Part shown: one piece after another, positions 5,915-13,176 of the stretch
How positions within the stretch are numbered: the stretch's first letter is position 1
How the letters are laid out: every line of letters begins with the position of its first letter
Assembly: GCA_024464195.1 (NCBI GenBank)
Contig: JANHAK010000014.1
Span: 1-13,649 of the forward strand
DNA: 13,649 bases
Direction of reading: 5' to 3'
Origin: Methanomassiliicoccales archaeon
Lineage (GTDB): Archaea > Thermoplasmatota > Thermoplasmata > Methanomassiliicoccales > JACIVX01
Notes under the pieces: model-generated
What the model saw: the letters and a program-made list of their open reading frames with translations, nothing else
The model's database searches: none
Told to the model about the DNA's origin: nothing
Program-made: the position numbers and the translations under genes

Positions 5915-6352
5915 ATGAGATCAGAAAAAGATGAGAAACTCACACCTGAAGAAAGAGCAAAAGTTCTAGCACGACTTCACAGTTTACTCTACTGGGTCGG
6001 GGTACTCATTCCAGAGGAAGAGATAATCGATAATCAAAAAATCCCTCTTCGAGACGTCGTATATAACTATATTTCCAAAGAAGAGCCAACGGATGACGAA
6101 GTAAGAGGAGCGTTGGCGCTTGCCCATCTACTCGAGGAAAAAGCAAAGGTTCTCGAGGAGAGGTTAAAAACGGAAGATCTGACAAAATTAAAAGCACGAA
6201 AGTTATATGAGGAGATCGCTGGACTTCTAAGAGCCGTGACTGATCTTCGGCATTCGAGAGGTCAAGATTTTGAAATCAAAGCCAAGGCATTGATGTCAAG
6301 GATCGATGATGAAAAAAGATGGATCGAGTTTATCGAGAAAATTAAACACTGA
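5915..6352 (+). CDS. Conserved archaeal protein, probably DUF5788 family
   Basis: A 145-residue, mostly helical and charged cytosolic protein. Its N-terminal half reads LARLHSLLYWVGVLIPEEE (18-36) then KIPLRDVVYNYI (42-53), a pattern I associate with the archaeal DUF5788 family of unknown function; the C-terminal half has helices with AGLLRAVTDLRHSRGQ (102-117). No catalytic motif, metal site or membrane segment is visible. It lies 19 bases after gfcR with no good Shine-Dalgarno site, so it is probably made from the gfcR transcript. The family name is from memory and should be taken as likely, and no function is offered. Confidence 0.7.
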   Translation: MRSEKDEKLTPEERAKVLARLHSLLYWVGVLIPEEEIIDNQKIPLRDVVYNYISKEEPTDDEVRGALALAHLLEEKAKVLEERLKTEDLTKLKARKLYEEIAGLLRAVTDLRHSRGQDFEIKAKALMSRIDDEKRWIEFIEKIKH

Positions 6353-6358
6353 AATTTT

Positions 6359-6390
6359 CTACTTTTTTCTTTACAGTTTCTTCAATTTTC
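6359..6390 (+). terminator. T-rich terminator after the gfcR unit
   Basis: Seven bases beyond the DUF5788 stop is a pyrimidine-rich tract with T6 at 6363-6368 and several further T-runs up to 6389, without a hairpin. This is the kind of oligo-T sequence that ends archaeal transcripts, and it separates the gfcR unit from the lysine operon. Confidence 0.45.
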
Positions 6391-6397
6391 GGAAGAA

Positions 6398-6405
6398 TTA
6401 AATAA
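6398..6405 (+). promoter_or_regulatory. Promoter of the lysine operon, with possible operator
   Basis: TTAAATAA, preceded by purine-rich GGAAGAA as a possible BRE, predicts transcription starting near 6428 and a leader of about 35 bases. CCGTTT (6413-6418) and AAACGG (6439-6444) are inverted arms whose centres are 26 bases apart, straddling the predicted start. That makes them a candidate binding site for the Lrp-type protein encoded next. Confidence 0.45.
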
Positions 6406-6463
6406 TTTATTCCCGTTTATTGGTCACTAACTTACGAAAAACGGAAAATTGGACGGGGAAAAG

Positions 6464-6886
6464 ATGTTAGATCACTTGGATGAGAAAATCATCGAAATCC
6501 TAAAGAAGGATTCGAGAAGACCTTTTGTCGACATCGCGAACCAACTCAAGGTATCGGAAGGAACTGTGAGGAGCAGGGTCAGGCGACTCATCGATGATGG
6601 AATAATCAAGAGTTTTACCATCAAAACGAGCAACAAGAATGTCAAAGCCATCATCGAGATCAAGATCAATGTTAATGTCAATACCTCGGTTGTAGCCAGT
6701 GAGATCTCTAAATTTGAAGGTGTTTCCGAAGTTTTTGAGGTAACGGGCGATGAGGATATCGTTGTTATCGTTGATGTCAACTCATCTCCTCAATTAAATG
6801 ATATTATCGAAAGGATTAGGCAATTCGAAAACGTCCAGTCAACGAGGACTAGACTCATCCTCAAGGATCATTTTGGAGGATCGTAG
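6464..6886 (+). CDS. Lrp/AsnC family transcriptional regulator
   Basis: A 140-residue protein beginning MLDHLDEKIIEILKKDSR, the classic N-terminus of the family. The helix-turn-helix covers about 20-46 (FVDIANQLKVSEGTVRSRVRRL), and the C-terminal ligand-binding RAM domain (about 63-135) includes EVTGDEDIVVIVDV. The ATG at 6464 is preceded by GGGG; a TTG at 6449 would add five residues. It directly abuts dapA (stop TAG immediately followed by ATG), so it is the first gene of the lysine operon. The likely role is control of this operon in response to lysine or another amino acid, as LysM does in Sulfolobus, but the ligand is inferred from position only. Confidence 0.9.
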   Translation: MLDHLDEKIIEILKKDSRRPFVDIANQLKVSEGTVRSRVRRLIDDGIIKSFTIKTSNKNVKAIIEIKINVNVNTSVVASEISKFEGVSEVFEVTGDEDIVVIVDVNSSPQLNDIIERIRQFENVQSTRTRLILKDHFGGS

Positions 6887-7765
6887 ATGTTTTCTGGCTG
6901 CGCAACGGCGATCATCACACCTTTTAAAGAGAACGGCGAAATTGATGAGGAAGGACTACGGGAGCTCGTCACATTTCAAGAAGAACAAGGTATCGATGCC
7001 ATTGTGCCATGCGGTACAACTGGTGAATCTGCAACGTTGACGCATGAAGAGCACGTGAAAGTCATTAAGATCGTCGTCGATCACGTGAAAAAAGCAAAAG
7101 TCATCGCTGGCGCCGGAAGTAATGCAACACATGAAGCAATCTATCTGAGTCGAGCTGCTAAGGACCTTGGGGTCGATGGGATACTTTCGATCTCGCCGTA
7201 CTACAATAAACCAACACAAAGGGGCATTTTTGAACATTACGAGAGAATCGCACATGCCGTCGATTTACCGATCATCATTTACAACGTCCCAAGTAGGACG
7301 GGCTCAAATATTGAAGTATCAACCGTCATGAAACTTGCAGAAATTCCCAATATTGTTGGCATCAAAGAGGCGAGTGGAAACATTGTTCAGGTAATGAACA
7401 TACTGGCTCAGGCACCGAAGGGATTCGTTGTCCTCTCAGGGGATGATGTTCTTACATACCCAATGATGACACTTGGTGCAAAAGGTGTTGTTTCAGTCGC
7501 TTCAAATGTTGTTCCGTCAATGGTTAAATCAATGGTTGATCATCTTCTTGCTGGTGAGTGGGAAGAAGCGAGAAGGCTACACTTCAAACTTCTCCCCCTT
7601 TTTAAGAACCTCTTCATTGAAACAAACCCAATTCCCGTTAAAACCTCGCTTAGGCTCATGGGAAAACCAGCTGGTTCATTTCGACTGCCTCTATGTGAAA
7701 TGAGCCCGTCTAATCTGGAGATCCTTAGGCAGACGCTTCTTGATTTAGGAGTGATTTCGAAGTAA
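6887..7765 (+). CDS. dapA: 4-hydroxy-tetrahydrodipicolinate synthase
   Basis: A 292-residue TIM-barrel aldolase that condenses pyruvate with aspartate semialdehyde, the committed step of the diaminopimelate route to lysine. Visible landmarks: CGTTGESATL with Thr44 and Thr45, SPYYNKPTQ (103-111), YNVPSRTG with Tyr132 and Arg137, and GIKEASG with the Schiff-base Lys160. The length matches the family. A strong Shine-Dalgarno site, GGAGGATC (6875-6882), lies inside the end of the regulator gene, four bases before the ATG. Related aldolases such as N-acetylneuraminate lyase or KDG aldolase share the fold, but the TTGES motif with Arg137 and the operon context make DapA secure. Confidence 0.95.
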   Translation: MFSGCATAIITPFKENGEIDEEGLRELVTFQEEQGIDAIVPCGTTGESATLTHEEHVKVIKIVVDHVKKAKVIAGAGSNATHEAIYLSRAAKDLGVDGILSISPYYNKPTQRGIFEHYERIAHAVDLPIIIYNVPSRTGSNIEVSTVMKLAEIPNIVGIKEASGNIVQVMNILAQAPKGFVVLSGDDVLTYPMMTLGAKGVVSVASNVVPSMVKSMVDHLLAGEWEEARRLHFKLLPLFKNLFIETNPIPVKTSLRLMGKPAGSFRLPLCEMSPSNLEILRQTLLDLGVISK

Positions 7766-7796
7766 TCGATGATCACGACGTAGAATTGGTGAGATC

Positions 7797-8576
7797 ATGA
7801 TCAGAGTCGTTGTTGGCGGTGCAACAGGTAGAATGGGAAGTGCAATTTGCAGGTTGCTGACAAAGCAGAAAGACATGGAACTCTACGGTGCAGTCGTGTC
7901 TTCGAGTGGAGGTAACGTGGGAAAAAGAATTGAAGGTGGTGTCGTTACGCTTGGCGACGACCAGCTTGATAAAGCCCTAGAGGGTGCCGATGTCTATGTT
8001 GATGTAACGACACCCACAGCGGCAGAAAAGAATCTTGTGAAAGTACCGCCATTGGGCGTTAACGTTGTTGTTGGGACAACGGGTATCTCACCAGACACAA
8101 TGACGAAATTCGCCGCCTCGGTGAGACGACACAGTATATCGGCCGTTGTCACCCCGAATTTTTCGATCGGTGTGAATGTATTCTGGAAATTATGCGGAGA
8201 CATGGCTGCGGTTCTCAAGAATTATGATGTCGAGATCATCGAGTTTCACCATAATCAGAAGAGAGACGCACCTTCTGGGACTGCACTGAAAGCGGCTGAG
8301 ATTATTGGCAACCAGATGGGTATCAACAAATTAGTCAAAGGGAGGGATGGGATTACGGGCGTGAGAGACAAGGAAATCGGTATTCATTCATTGAGGGGAG
8401 GCGATGTGGTCGGCGAACATACCGTCATCTTCGCCGGCAACAAGGAAAGACTTGAATTAATCCATCGCGCCCATTCAAGAGATGCATTCGCTGAGGGGGC
8501 ACTTGCCGCCATCAGGTGGATATGGCAGCGAAAGGATGGAAAGATACACACGATGAGCGAGGTGTTGGGGCTTTGA
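7797..8576 (+). CDS. dapB: 4-hydroxy-tetrahydrodipicolinate reductase
   Basis: A 259-residue enzyme that reduces the DapA product to tetrahydrodipicolinate with NAD(P)H. The N-terminal dinucleotide-binding motif is VVGGATGRMGSA (residues 5-16). The middle contains VVGTTG (91-96), and the catalytic signature FHHNQKRDAPSGTA spans 150-163, with His151, His152 and Lys155. The C-terminal region retains the family pattern GEHTVIFAG....ELIHRAHSRDAFAEGAL. A 31-base gap separates it from dapA, the longest in the operon, and GGTGAGATC just before the ATG acts as ribosome binding site. The stop overlaps the lysC start by four bases. Confidence 0.95.
   Translation: MIRVVVGGATGRMGSAICRLLTKQKDMELYGAVVSSSGGNVGKRIEGGVVTLGDDQLDKALEGADVYVDVTTPTAAEKNLVKVPPLGVNVVVGTTGISPDTMTKFAASVRRHSISAVVTPNFSIGVNVFWKLCGDMAAVLKNYDVEIIEFHHNQKRDAPSGTALKAAEIIGNQMGINKLVKGRDGITGVRDKEIGIHSLRGGDVVGEHTVIFAGNKERLELIHRAHSRDAFAEGALAAIRWIWQRKDGKIHTMSEVLGL
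8559..8564 (+). promoter_or_regulatory. Shine-Dalgarno site that sets the lysC TTG start
   Basis: GAGGTG lies within the end of dapB, eight bases before the TTG at 8573. It favours that TTG over an ATG at 8516, which lacks an equivalent site and would add 19 residues before the conserved KFGGTSVGS strand. Confidence 0.65.
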
Positions 8577-9928
8577 TCAAGGTATTGAAGTTTGGCGGGA
8601 CGAGTGTGGGCTCTGCACAGGCTCTTGATCGGGCGATCAACATCATATCAAATGAAAGTGCGAAAAAAGCCGTAGTCGTTTCTGCGCAATCAGGCGTGAC
8701 GAATTCGCTGATTGCATGGATGAAAGATGACACTCAAGAAATCGATTCGATCATCTCGTTTCTCGAAACGAAATATTTCGAACCTGTGAAGAATAAGCTG
8801 GATGAAACGTCAAAACAGTCATATGAGAATCAGATCAGAGAATCACTCCTTCAACTGAGAAAACTCCTCGAACGATACAGAAATAACCTAGAAAACTCCC
8901 TACAGGACGCGATCGCGAGCTGGGGAGAACGTTTATCCGTGATCATGGTTTCATCCCTTTTGAACGCGCATGGTGTTGATTCCGTTCCAATGAATGCTGA
9001 GGATGCTGGAATTGTAGCCTTAGGCGTTCACGGCAACGGATCAGCGGACCTCGATGCAACAACCAAGAACTTCAGGAAAACGATTCTGCCCCTGATCAAT
9101 TGCGGAAAGACGCCCGTTATCACGGGATATTACGGATGTGGCAAAGATGGAAAGCCGATCACCTTCGGACGTGGTGGTTCAGATTATTCCGCAGCCGTCG
9201 TTGCTTATGCAATAGCTGCTGATTGTCTTGAGATTTGGACAGACGTTGATGGATTTATGACTGCTGATCCGAGGATCGTCCCAAACGCGAGGACGATTAA
9301 AGAAATGGATTACGGAGAAGCTGGCGAACTTGCATATTTTGGCGCTAAAGTGCTACATCCAAGAACGATCGAGCCTGTAAGAAGAAAGAAAATCAGATTG
9401 CTAGTAAAGAACACATTCAATCCAGAAGGTAGCGGAACGCTCATCCACAGTCTTCGATCACCTGGGAAAACGTTACTGAGGAGTGTAGCTATTAAATCTG
9501 ATCTTTCGATCTTGAAAATCTATTCATCAGAAATCGCCTATCAACCTGGATTTGTATCGGATCTCCTGAACGCGATCGGCGAGGATGGCGTAACAACCTA
9601 TGCGATCTCAACATCACTTTCTACTTTTGCCGTCGTTATCCCAACTTCAGAAGTGCCACAGGCGCTTAAGAAAATCAATGAACTTAAAGAATCGCGTATG
9701 GAAAAACTGATGGTCAAGAACAACATGTCCTTAATCTGTGCGGTTGGTGATAACATGATCGATACGATGGGTGTCGCCGCACGAATATTCCAGGTCGTTG
9801 AAGAGGCCCAGGCGAACGTCGAATTGATATCTGAAGGCGCATCAGACATCGCACTGAATTTCGTTGTCCCGAGCGATAGAGCTACAGACGTTGTAAGAAT
9901 GCTCCACGATCGATACATAGGTGGTTAA
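8573..9928 (+). CDS. lysC: Aspartate kinase with C-terminal ACT domains
   Basis: A 451-residue enzyme that phosphorylates aspartate, the first step towards lysine, threonine and methionine. With TTG as start the protein opens MIKVLKFGGTSVGS, the normal position for this motif. Other landmarks are VVVSAQSGVTNSL (33-46), SWGERLS (116-122), TFGRGGSDYSAA (197-208), EIWTDVDGFMTADPRI (220-235) and LAYFGAKVLHPRTIEP (253-268). Two ACT domains follow at about 310-375 and 385-450, the second with ISEGASDIALNFVV; these usually bind lysine or threonine for feedback inhibition. The TTG overlaps the dapB stop (TTGA). It is the only aspartate kinase visible here, so it may also supply homoserine products. 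The gene symbol reflects lysine operon context; effector specificity is not evident. Confidence 0.93.
   Translation: MIKVLKFGGTSVGSAQALDRAINIISNESAKKAVVVSAQSGVTNSLIAWMKDDTQEIDSIISFLETKYFEPVKNKLDETSKQSYENQIRESLLQLRKLLERYRNNLENSLQDAIASWGERLSVIMVSSLLNAHGVDSVPMNAEDAGIVALGVHGNGSADLDATTKNFRKTILPLINCGKTPVITGYYGCGKDGKPITFGRGGSDYSAAVVAYAIAADCLEIWTDVDGFMTADPRIVPNARTIKEMDYGEAGELAYFGAKVLHPRTIEPVRRKKIRLLVKNTFNPEGSGTLIHSLRSPGKTLLRSVAIKSDLSILKIYSSEIAYQPGFVSDLLNAIGEDGVTTYAISTSLSTFAVVIPTSEVPQALKKINELKESRMEKLMVKNNMSLICAVGDNMIDTMGVAARIFQVVEEAQANVELISEGASDIALNFVVPSDRATDVVRMLHDRYIGG
9919..9924 (+). promoter_or_regulatory. Shine-Dalgarno site near the lysA start
   Basis: AGGTGG lies at the end of lysC, five bases before a TTG at 9930. 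It overlaps the alternative GTG at 9921, which therefore has no site of its own. This favours TTG as the lysA start. Confidence 0.5.
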
Positions 9929-9929
9929 C

Positions 9930-11189
9930 TTGAGGCAATTTGAATGCATCAATGGAGAAATGGTGATCGGGGGAATCCCCGCGACAAAGATCGCAGATAA
10001 GTTCGGCACCCCCGTATACGTGACCGATGAATCGGCTCTTCGAGAGAATTTCAGACGGATCAATAAGGCTTTTTCGCGCCACATGCCAACTCACATTCAT
10101 TACGCCTGCAAGGCGAATACGAATCTTGCTATTCTGAGAATCTTGAAACAGGAAGGCAGTTACATCGATGCGGTGTCAATCGGAGAGGTCGAAACATGTC
10201 TGAGAGCCGGTTTCTCACCTGATAGGATCATGTTCACAGGTGTATGTGTTTCAACAAAAGAGCTAGAGGCTGTTGTTTCGAAAGGAGTGCTAATCAACAT
10301 TGACTCCTTCTCGGAAATGAAAAGGCTGGCAGGGATTAAATCTCGCATTCCTATTTCGATCAGGGTTAATCCTGACGTAGGAGCTGGGCATCATGATCAC
10401 GTTGTCACGGGAAGCAGGAAGTCGAAGTTTGGAATTCCCCTTGCTGATATTTTGAAAGCGTATTCGGAGTCTCTTGATCTCGGATTGATCCCAGTGGGCC
10501 TTCATGCACATATCGGCGCGGGAGTTCAGGAAATCGATCCCTTCGTCAAGGTGACCGATGTACTCGTTTCAATCGCGAAAGAAATTGAGGAGAAATTGAG
10601 AATTGAGCTCGAATTTATTGACATCGGCGGTGGTATTGGTATTCCATACAAGCCCGACGAAAAACCAATGGACGTCGATTTGCTCGCACAAGAAGTTACA
10701 GCAAGGATCAAAGCGGGCTGCTCTGTTGAAACCGTGGCAATCGAGCCGGGAAGATACATTGTCGCTGACACTACCGTCCTGCTCACAAAGGTAGTTGATA
10801 TAAAAGAAACGCCAGAGAAGAACTTTGCATGCATCGACGCGGGATTCAACACCCTTATCAGACCTTCATTTTATGGTTCATACCACCATATTGCTGTCGC
10901 TAATAAATTCGATGCGTCAGGAGAAGTGATCTATGATGTCGTTGGACCGATCTGCGAATCTGGTGATTTTCTAGCAAGGGATCGACTTCTGCCAAAGTTA
11001 AATGAAGGAGATGTAATTGCTGTTTATGACGCTGGTGCTTATGGTTTTTCAATGAGCTCCCAGTATAATTCAAGACCGAGATGCCGGGAAGTGCTTGTTT
11101 ATAATGGAACCGCGAATATTATTCGGGAGATGGAGACGATTGATGACATACTGCGACATCAGAGGATACCCTCGAGGCTGATGGTTTGA
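9930..11189 (+). CDS. lysA: Diaminopimelate decarboxylase
   Basis: A 419-residue PLP enzyme that decarboxylates meso-diaminopimelate to lysine, the last step of the pathway. It is a fold-type III (alanine racemase-like) enzyme: the PLP-binding Lys61 is in HYACKANTN, His194 in HAHIGAG, the phosphate-binding loop GGGIG at 233-237, and EPGRY at 272-276. The C-terminal catalytic elements are CESGD with Cys342 and DAGAYGFSMSSQYNSR with Tyr371. HIGAG replaces the more common HIGS. The chosen TTG lies one base after the lysC stop and five after AGGTGG; a GTG at 9921 would add three residues and overlap lysC. Related ornithine or carboxynorspermidine decarboxylases are unlikely in this operon. Confidence 0.93.
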   Translation: MRQFECINGEMVIGGIPATKIADKFGTPVYVTDESALRENFRRINKAFSRHMPTHIHYACKANTNLAILRILKQEGSYIDAVSIGEVETCLRAGFSPDRIMFTGVCVSTKELEAVVSKGVLINIDSFSEMKRLAGIKSRIPISIRVNPDVGAGHHDHVVTGSRKSKFGIPLADILKAYSESLDLGLIPVGLHAHIGAGVQEIDPFVKVTDVLVSIAKEIEEKLRIELEFIDIGGGIGIPYKPDEKPMDVDLLAQEVTARIKAGCSVETVAIEPGRYIVADTTVLLTKVVDIKETPEKNFACIDAGFNTLIRPSFYGSYHHIAVANKFDASGEVIYDVVGPICESGDFLARDRLLPKLNEGDVIAVYDAGAYGFSMSSQYNSRPRCREVLVYNGTANIIREMETIDDILRHQRIPSRLMV

Positions 11190-12019
11190 AATTCTGGAAG
11201 TATCATGGAATTGGTAACGATTTCATTCTATTCGTTGATCTCCAGAAGCGCTTGCAACTCTCGAAAAAGAAAATAGTGGGTCTTTGCGATAGACACTATG
11301 GGATCGGTGCAGATGGAATCCTGATTCTTGAGCAGTCACAAGACGCCGATGCTGCGATGAGGATTTTCAACGCAGACGGCAGCGAAGCAGAAATGTGCGG
11401 CAATGGGATCAGATGTGCGGCGAAGCATCTTTACGATTTTTCGATTGTAAGAAAGGAAAAAATGAAGATTGATACGTTAAGCGGCGTTAAAGAGGTACGA
11501 TGCATCGTTCAAAATGAAGAAGTTAACGAGGTCATTGTGAATATGGGTACACCTTCCCTTGACTGCTCATCAATTCCAATGAAATATGATGGTCAATTTA
11601 TCCAGAAAATCATCGATGTAGGTGGGCGTCAGATCCGTGGAACAGCAATATCGATGGGAAATCCTCATTTTGTGACTTTCGAAGAGCTAACACCAGATGA
11701 AATGAGAATTCTCGGTCCTCTGATCGAAAATCACCCTATCTTTCCAAGAAGAACAAATGTGGAGTTTGCGAGAATCGATGCGAAGAGAATTATTGTCGAT
11801 GTCTATGAGCGTGGAGCTGGATGGACACTTGCATGTGGCACTGGTGCATGTGCGACTGCCGTCGCGGCAGCGATCGCCGGACTTGTCAAATTCGATGAAG
11901 ATGTTGAGGTGCGGTTACCAGGAGGCAATCTCTGGGTGACTGTTCCGAAGGATCTCTCGTCGGTTACAATGCGTGGTCCAGCTGTTCGAGTTTTTGTAGG
12001 AGAAATTGAACTGGAGTGA
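11186..12019 (+). CDS. dapF: Diaminopimelate epimerase
   Basis: A 277-residue PLP-independent epimerase that converts LL- to meso-diaminopimelate. The two catalytic cysteines are visible: Cys71 in MCGNGIRC and Cys217 in ACGTGACA. Other conserved stretches are KYHGIGNDF (5-13), RHYGIGADG (36-44), FNADGSEAEMCGNG (61-74), GNPHFV (158-163) and ERGAGWTLACGTGA (208-221). Two pseudo-repeated halves fit the DapF fold. The start is a TTG overlapping the lysA stop as TTGA, with GAGG eight bases before it; the next residues KFWKYHGIGNDF match the family N-terminus, so this unusual start is well supported. Confidence 0.94.
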   Translation: MKFWKYHGIGNDFILFVDLQKRLQLSKKKIVGLCDRHYGIGADGILILEQSQDADAAMRIFNADGSEAEMCGNGIRCAAKHLYDFSIVRKEKMKIDTLSGVKEVRCIVQNEEVNEVIVNMGTPSLDCSSIPMKYDGQFIQKIIDVGGRQIRGTAISMGNPHFVTFEELTPDEMRILGPLIENHPIFPRRTNVEFARIDAKRIIVDVYERGAGWTLACGTGACATAVAAAIAGLVKFDEDVEVRLPGGNLWVTVPKDLSSVTMRGPAVRVFVGEIELE

Positions 12020-12021
12020 TC
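12013..12021 (+). promoter_or_regulatory. Shine-Dalgarno site that sets the dapL start
   Basis: GGAGTGATC, one base short of the full archaeal GGAGGTGATC, covers the dapF stop and places the ATG at 12025 eight bases after GGAG. A GTG at 12016 lies inside the site itself and is therefore unlikely to be used. Confidence 0.65.
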
Positions 12022-12024
12022 GAT

Positions 12025-13176
12025 ATGAGGCATGAGGCTGCAGAGAGAGTGAAAAAAATTCCCCCATATCTATTCGCCGATATTGAAGCAAAGGTCAGAG
12101 CAAAGAAAGCTGAAGGAATAGATATTATTGATTTTGGAATCGGAGATCCAGATATTCCGACACCAGATGAGATCGTCGAAGAGCTGATCAAACAGGTAAA
12201 GGATCCCATTAATCATCAATATTCAACGAGTGCTGGTGAAATTGAAACAAGAAGGGCTATTGCTGAGTGGTACATGAGAAGATTCGGTGTCGATGTTGAT
12301 CCTGAAAAAGAAGTTGTCATTACAATGGGAAGCAAAGAGGGCCTCGTCAATATTTGTAGGGCTTTTATCAATCCCGGTGATGTAGTGCTTGTTCCCGATC
12401 CTGCGTATCCAGTTTACGCACAAGGAGGCGCCTTACTCTCAGAGGGGATACCTGTGAGAGTTCCGTTACTCCCTGAAAACAACTTTCTAGTCGATGTCGA
12501 TCGTTTGCCTGAAAACGGAAAGATGATTTTTGTCAACTATCCCAATAACCCAACCGGCGCTGTTGCGTCAAGGGAGTTTTTGAAAAAGATCGTAGAATGG
12601 GGAAAAGAAACGGGAACAATCATCTGTTACGATAATGCCTACTCGGAAATCACCTTCGATGGTTATATCGCGCCGAGCATTTTGGAATTTGGAAGAGAGT
12701 GCATCGAATTTGGATCGTTCTCGAAAACTTTCAATATGACCGGATACAGGATCGGTTATGCCGTTGGTAGCGAAGACCTGATTTCCGGTTTGAAAAAAGT
12801 GAAATCCCAGGTCGACTCAGGCGTTCCGAAATTCATCCAAAAGGCGGCAATCAAAGCTCTCAAAGAGTACGAGTGCATTGGAAGACCTGCGTCCGTAGAG
12901 AGAAATTGTGAAATCTATAAAGGCAGGAGGGATGCATTCGTCACAGGTCTTCGGAAACTAGGATTCAGAGTAGAACCGCCACTCGGAACTTTTTACCTCT
13001 GGTTCCCAGTCGAAGAGAAATCGATGGAGTTTTCGAAAAAGCTCCTGGACGTGGGAGTTGTCGTAACCCCTGGGGTCGGATTTGGCGAATACGGCGAAGG
13101 TTACGTTCGTATTGCCCTTACTCAACCAGTGAGTCGTATCAGAGAAGCGCTGGAACGGATGGAACGGGTTTTATAG
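12025..13176 (+). CDS. dapL: LL-diaminopimelate aminotransferase (DapL type)
   Basis: A 383-residue class I/II PLP aminotransferase. It opens with KIPPYLFADIEAKVRAKK and then IIDFGIGDPDIPTP (34-47), characteristic of the DapL group. Further landmarks are YSTSAGEIETRRAIAEWY (66-83), TMGSKEG (100-106), YPNNPTG with Asn175, DNAYSEITFDG (203-213) and the PLP-binding Lys234 in SFSKTFNMTGYRIG, with Arg242. DapL converts tetrahydrodipicolinate straight to LL-diaminopimelate using glutamate, avoiding the succinylase and acetylase branches. No dapD/dapC/dapE genes are present, consistent with this. Family members include aspartate and alanine aminotransferases, so the specific call depends partly on its place as the last operon gene. 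Its TAG stop lies in a 6-base overlap with the convergent kinase gene. Confidence 0.88.
   Translation: MRHEAAERVKKIPPYLFADIEAKVRAKKAEGIDIIDFGIGDPDIPTPDEIVEELIKQVKDPINHQYSTSAGEIETRRAIAEWYMRRFGVDVDPEKEVVITMGSKEGLVNICRAFINPGDVVLVPDPAYPVYAQGGALLSEGIPVRVPLLPENNFLVDVDRLPENGKMIFVNYPNNPTGAVASREFLKKIVEWGKETGTIICYDNAYSEITFDGYIAPSILEFGRECIEFGSFSKTFNMTGYRIGYAVGSEDLISGLKKVKSQVDSGVPKFIQKAAIKALKEYECIGRPASVERNCEIYKGRRDAFVTGLRKLGFRVEPPLGTFYLWFPVEEKSMEFSKKLLDVGVVVTPGVGFGEYGEGYVRIALTQPVSRIREALERMERVL

Noticed and set aside
8516..8572. ATG at 8516 as the start of lysC
   Set aside because: It would add 19 residues unlike the family N-terminus and a 61-base overlap with dapB; the TTG at 8573 has GAGGTG and the right N-terminus.
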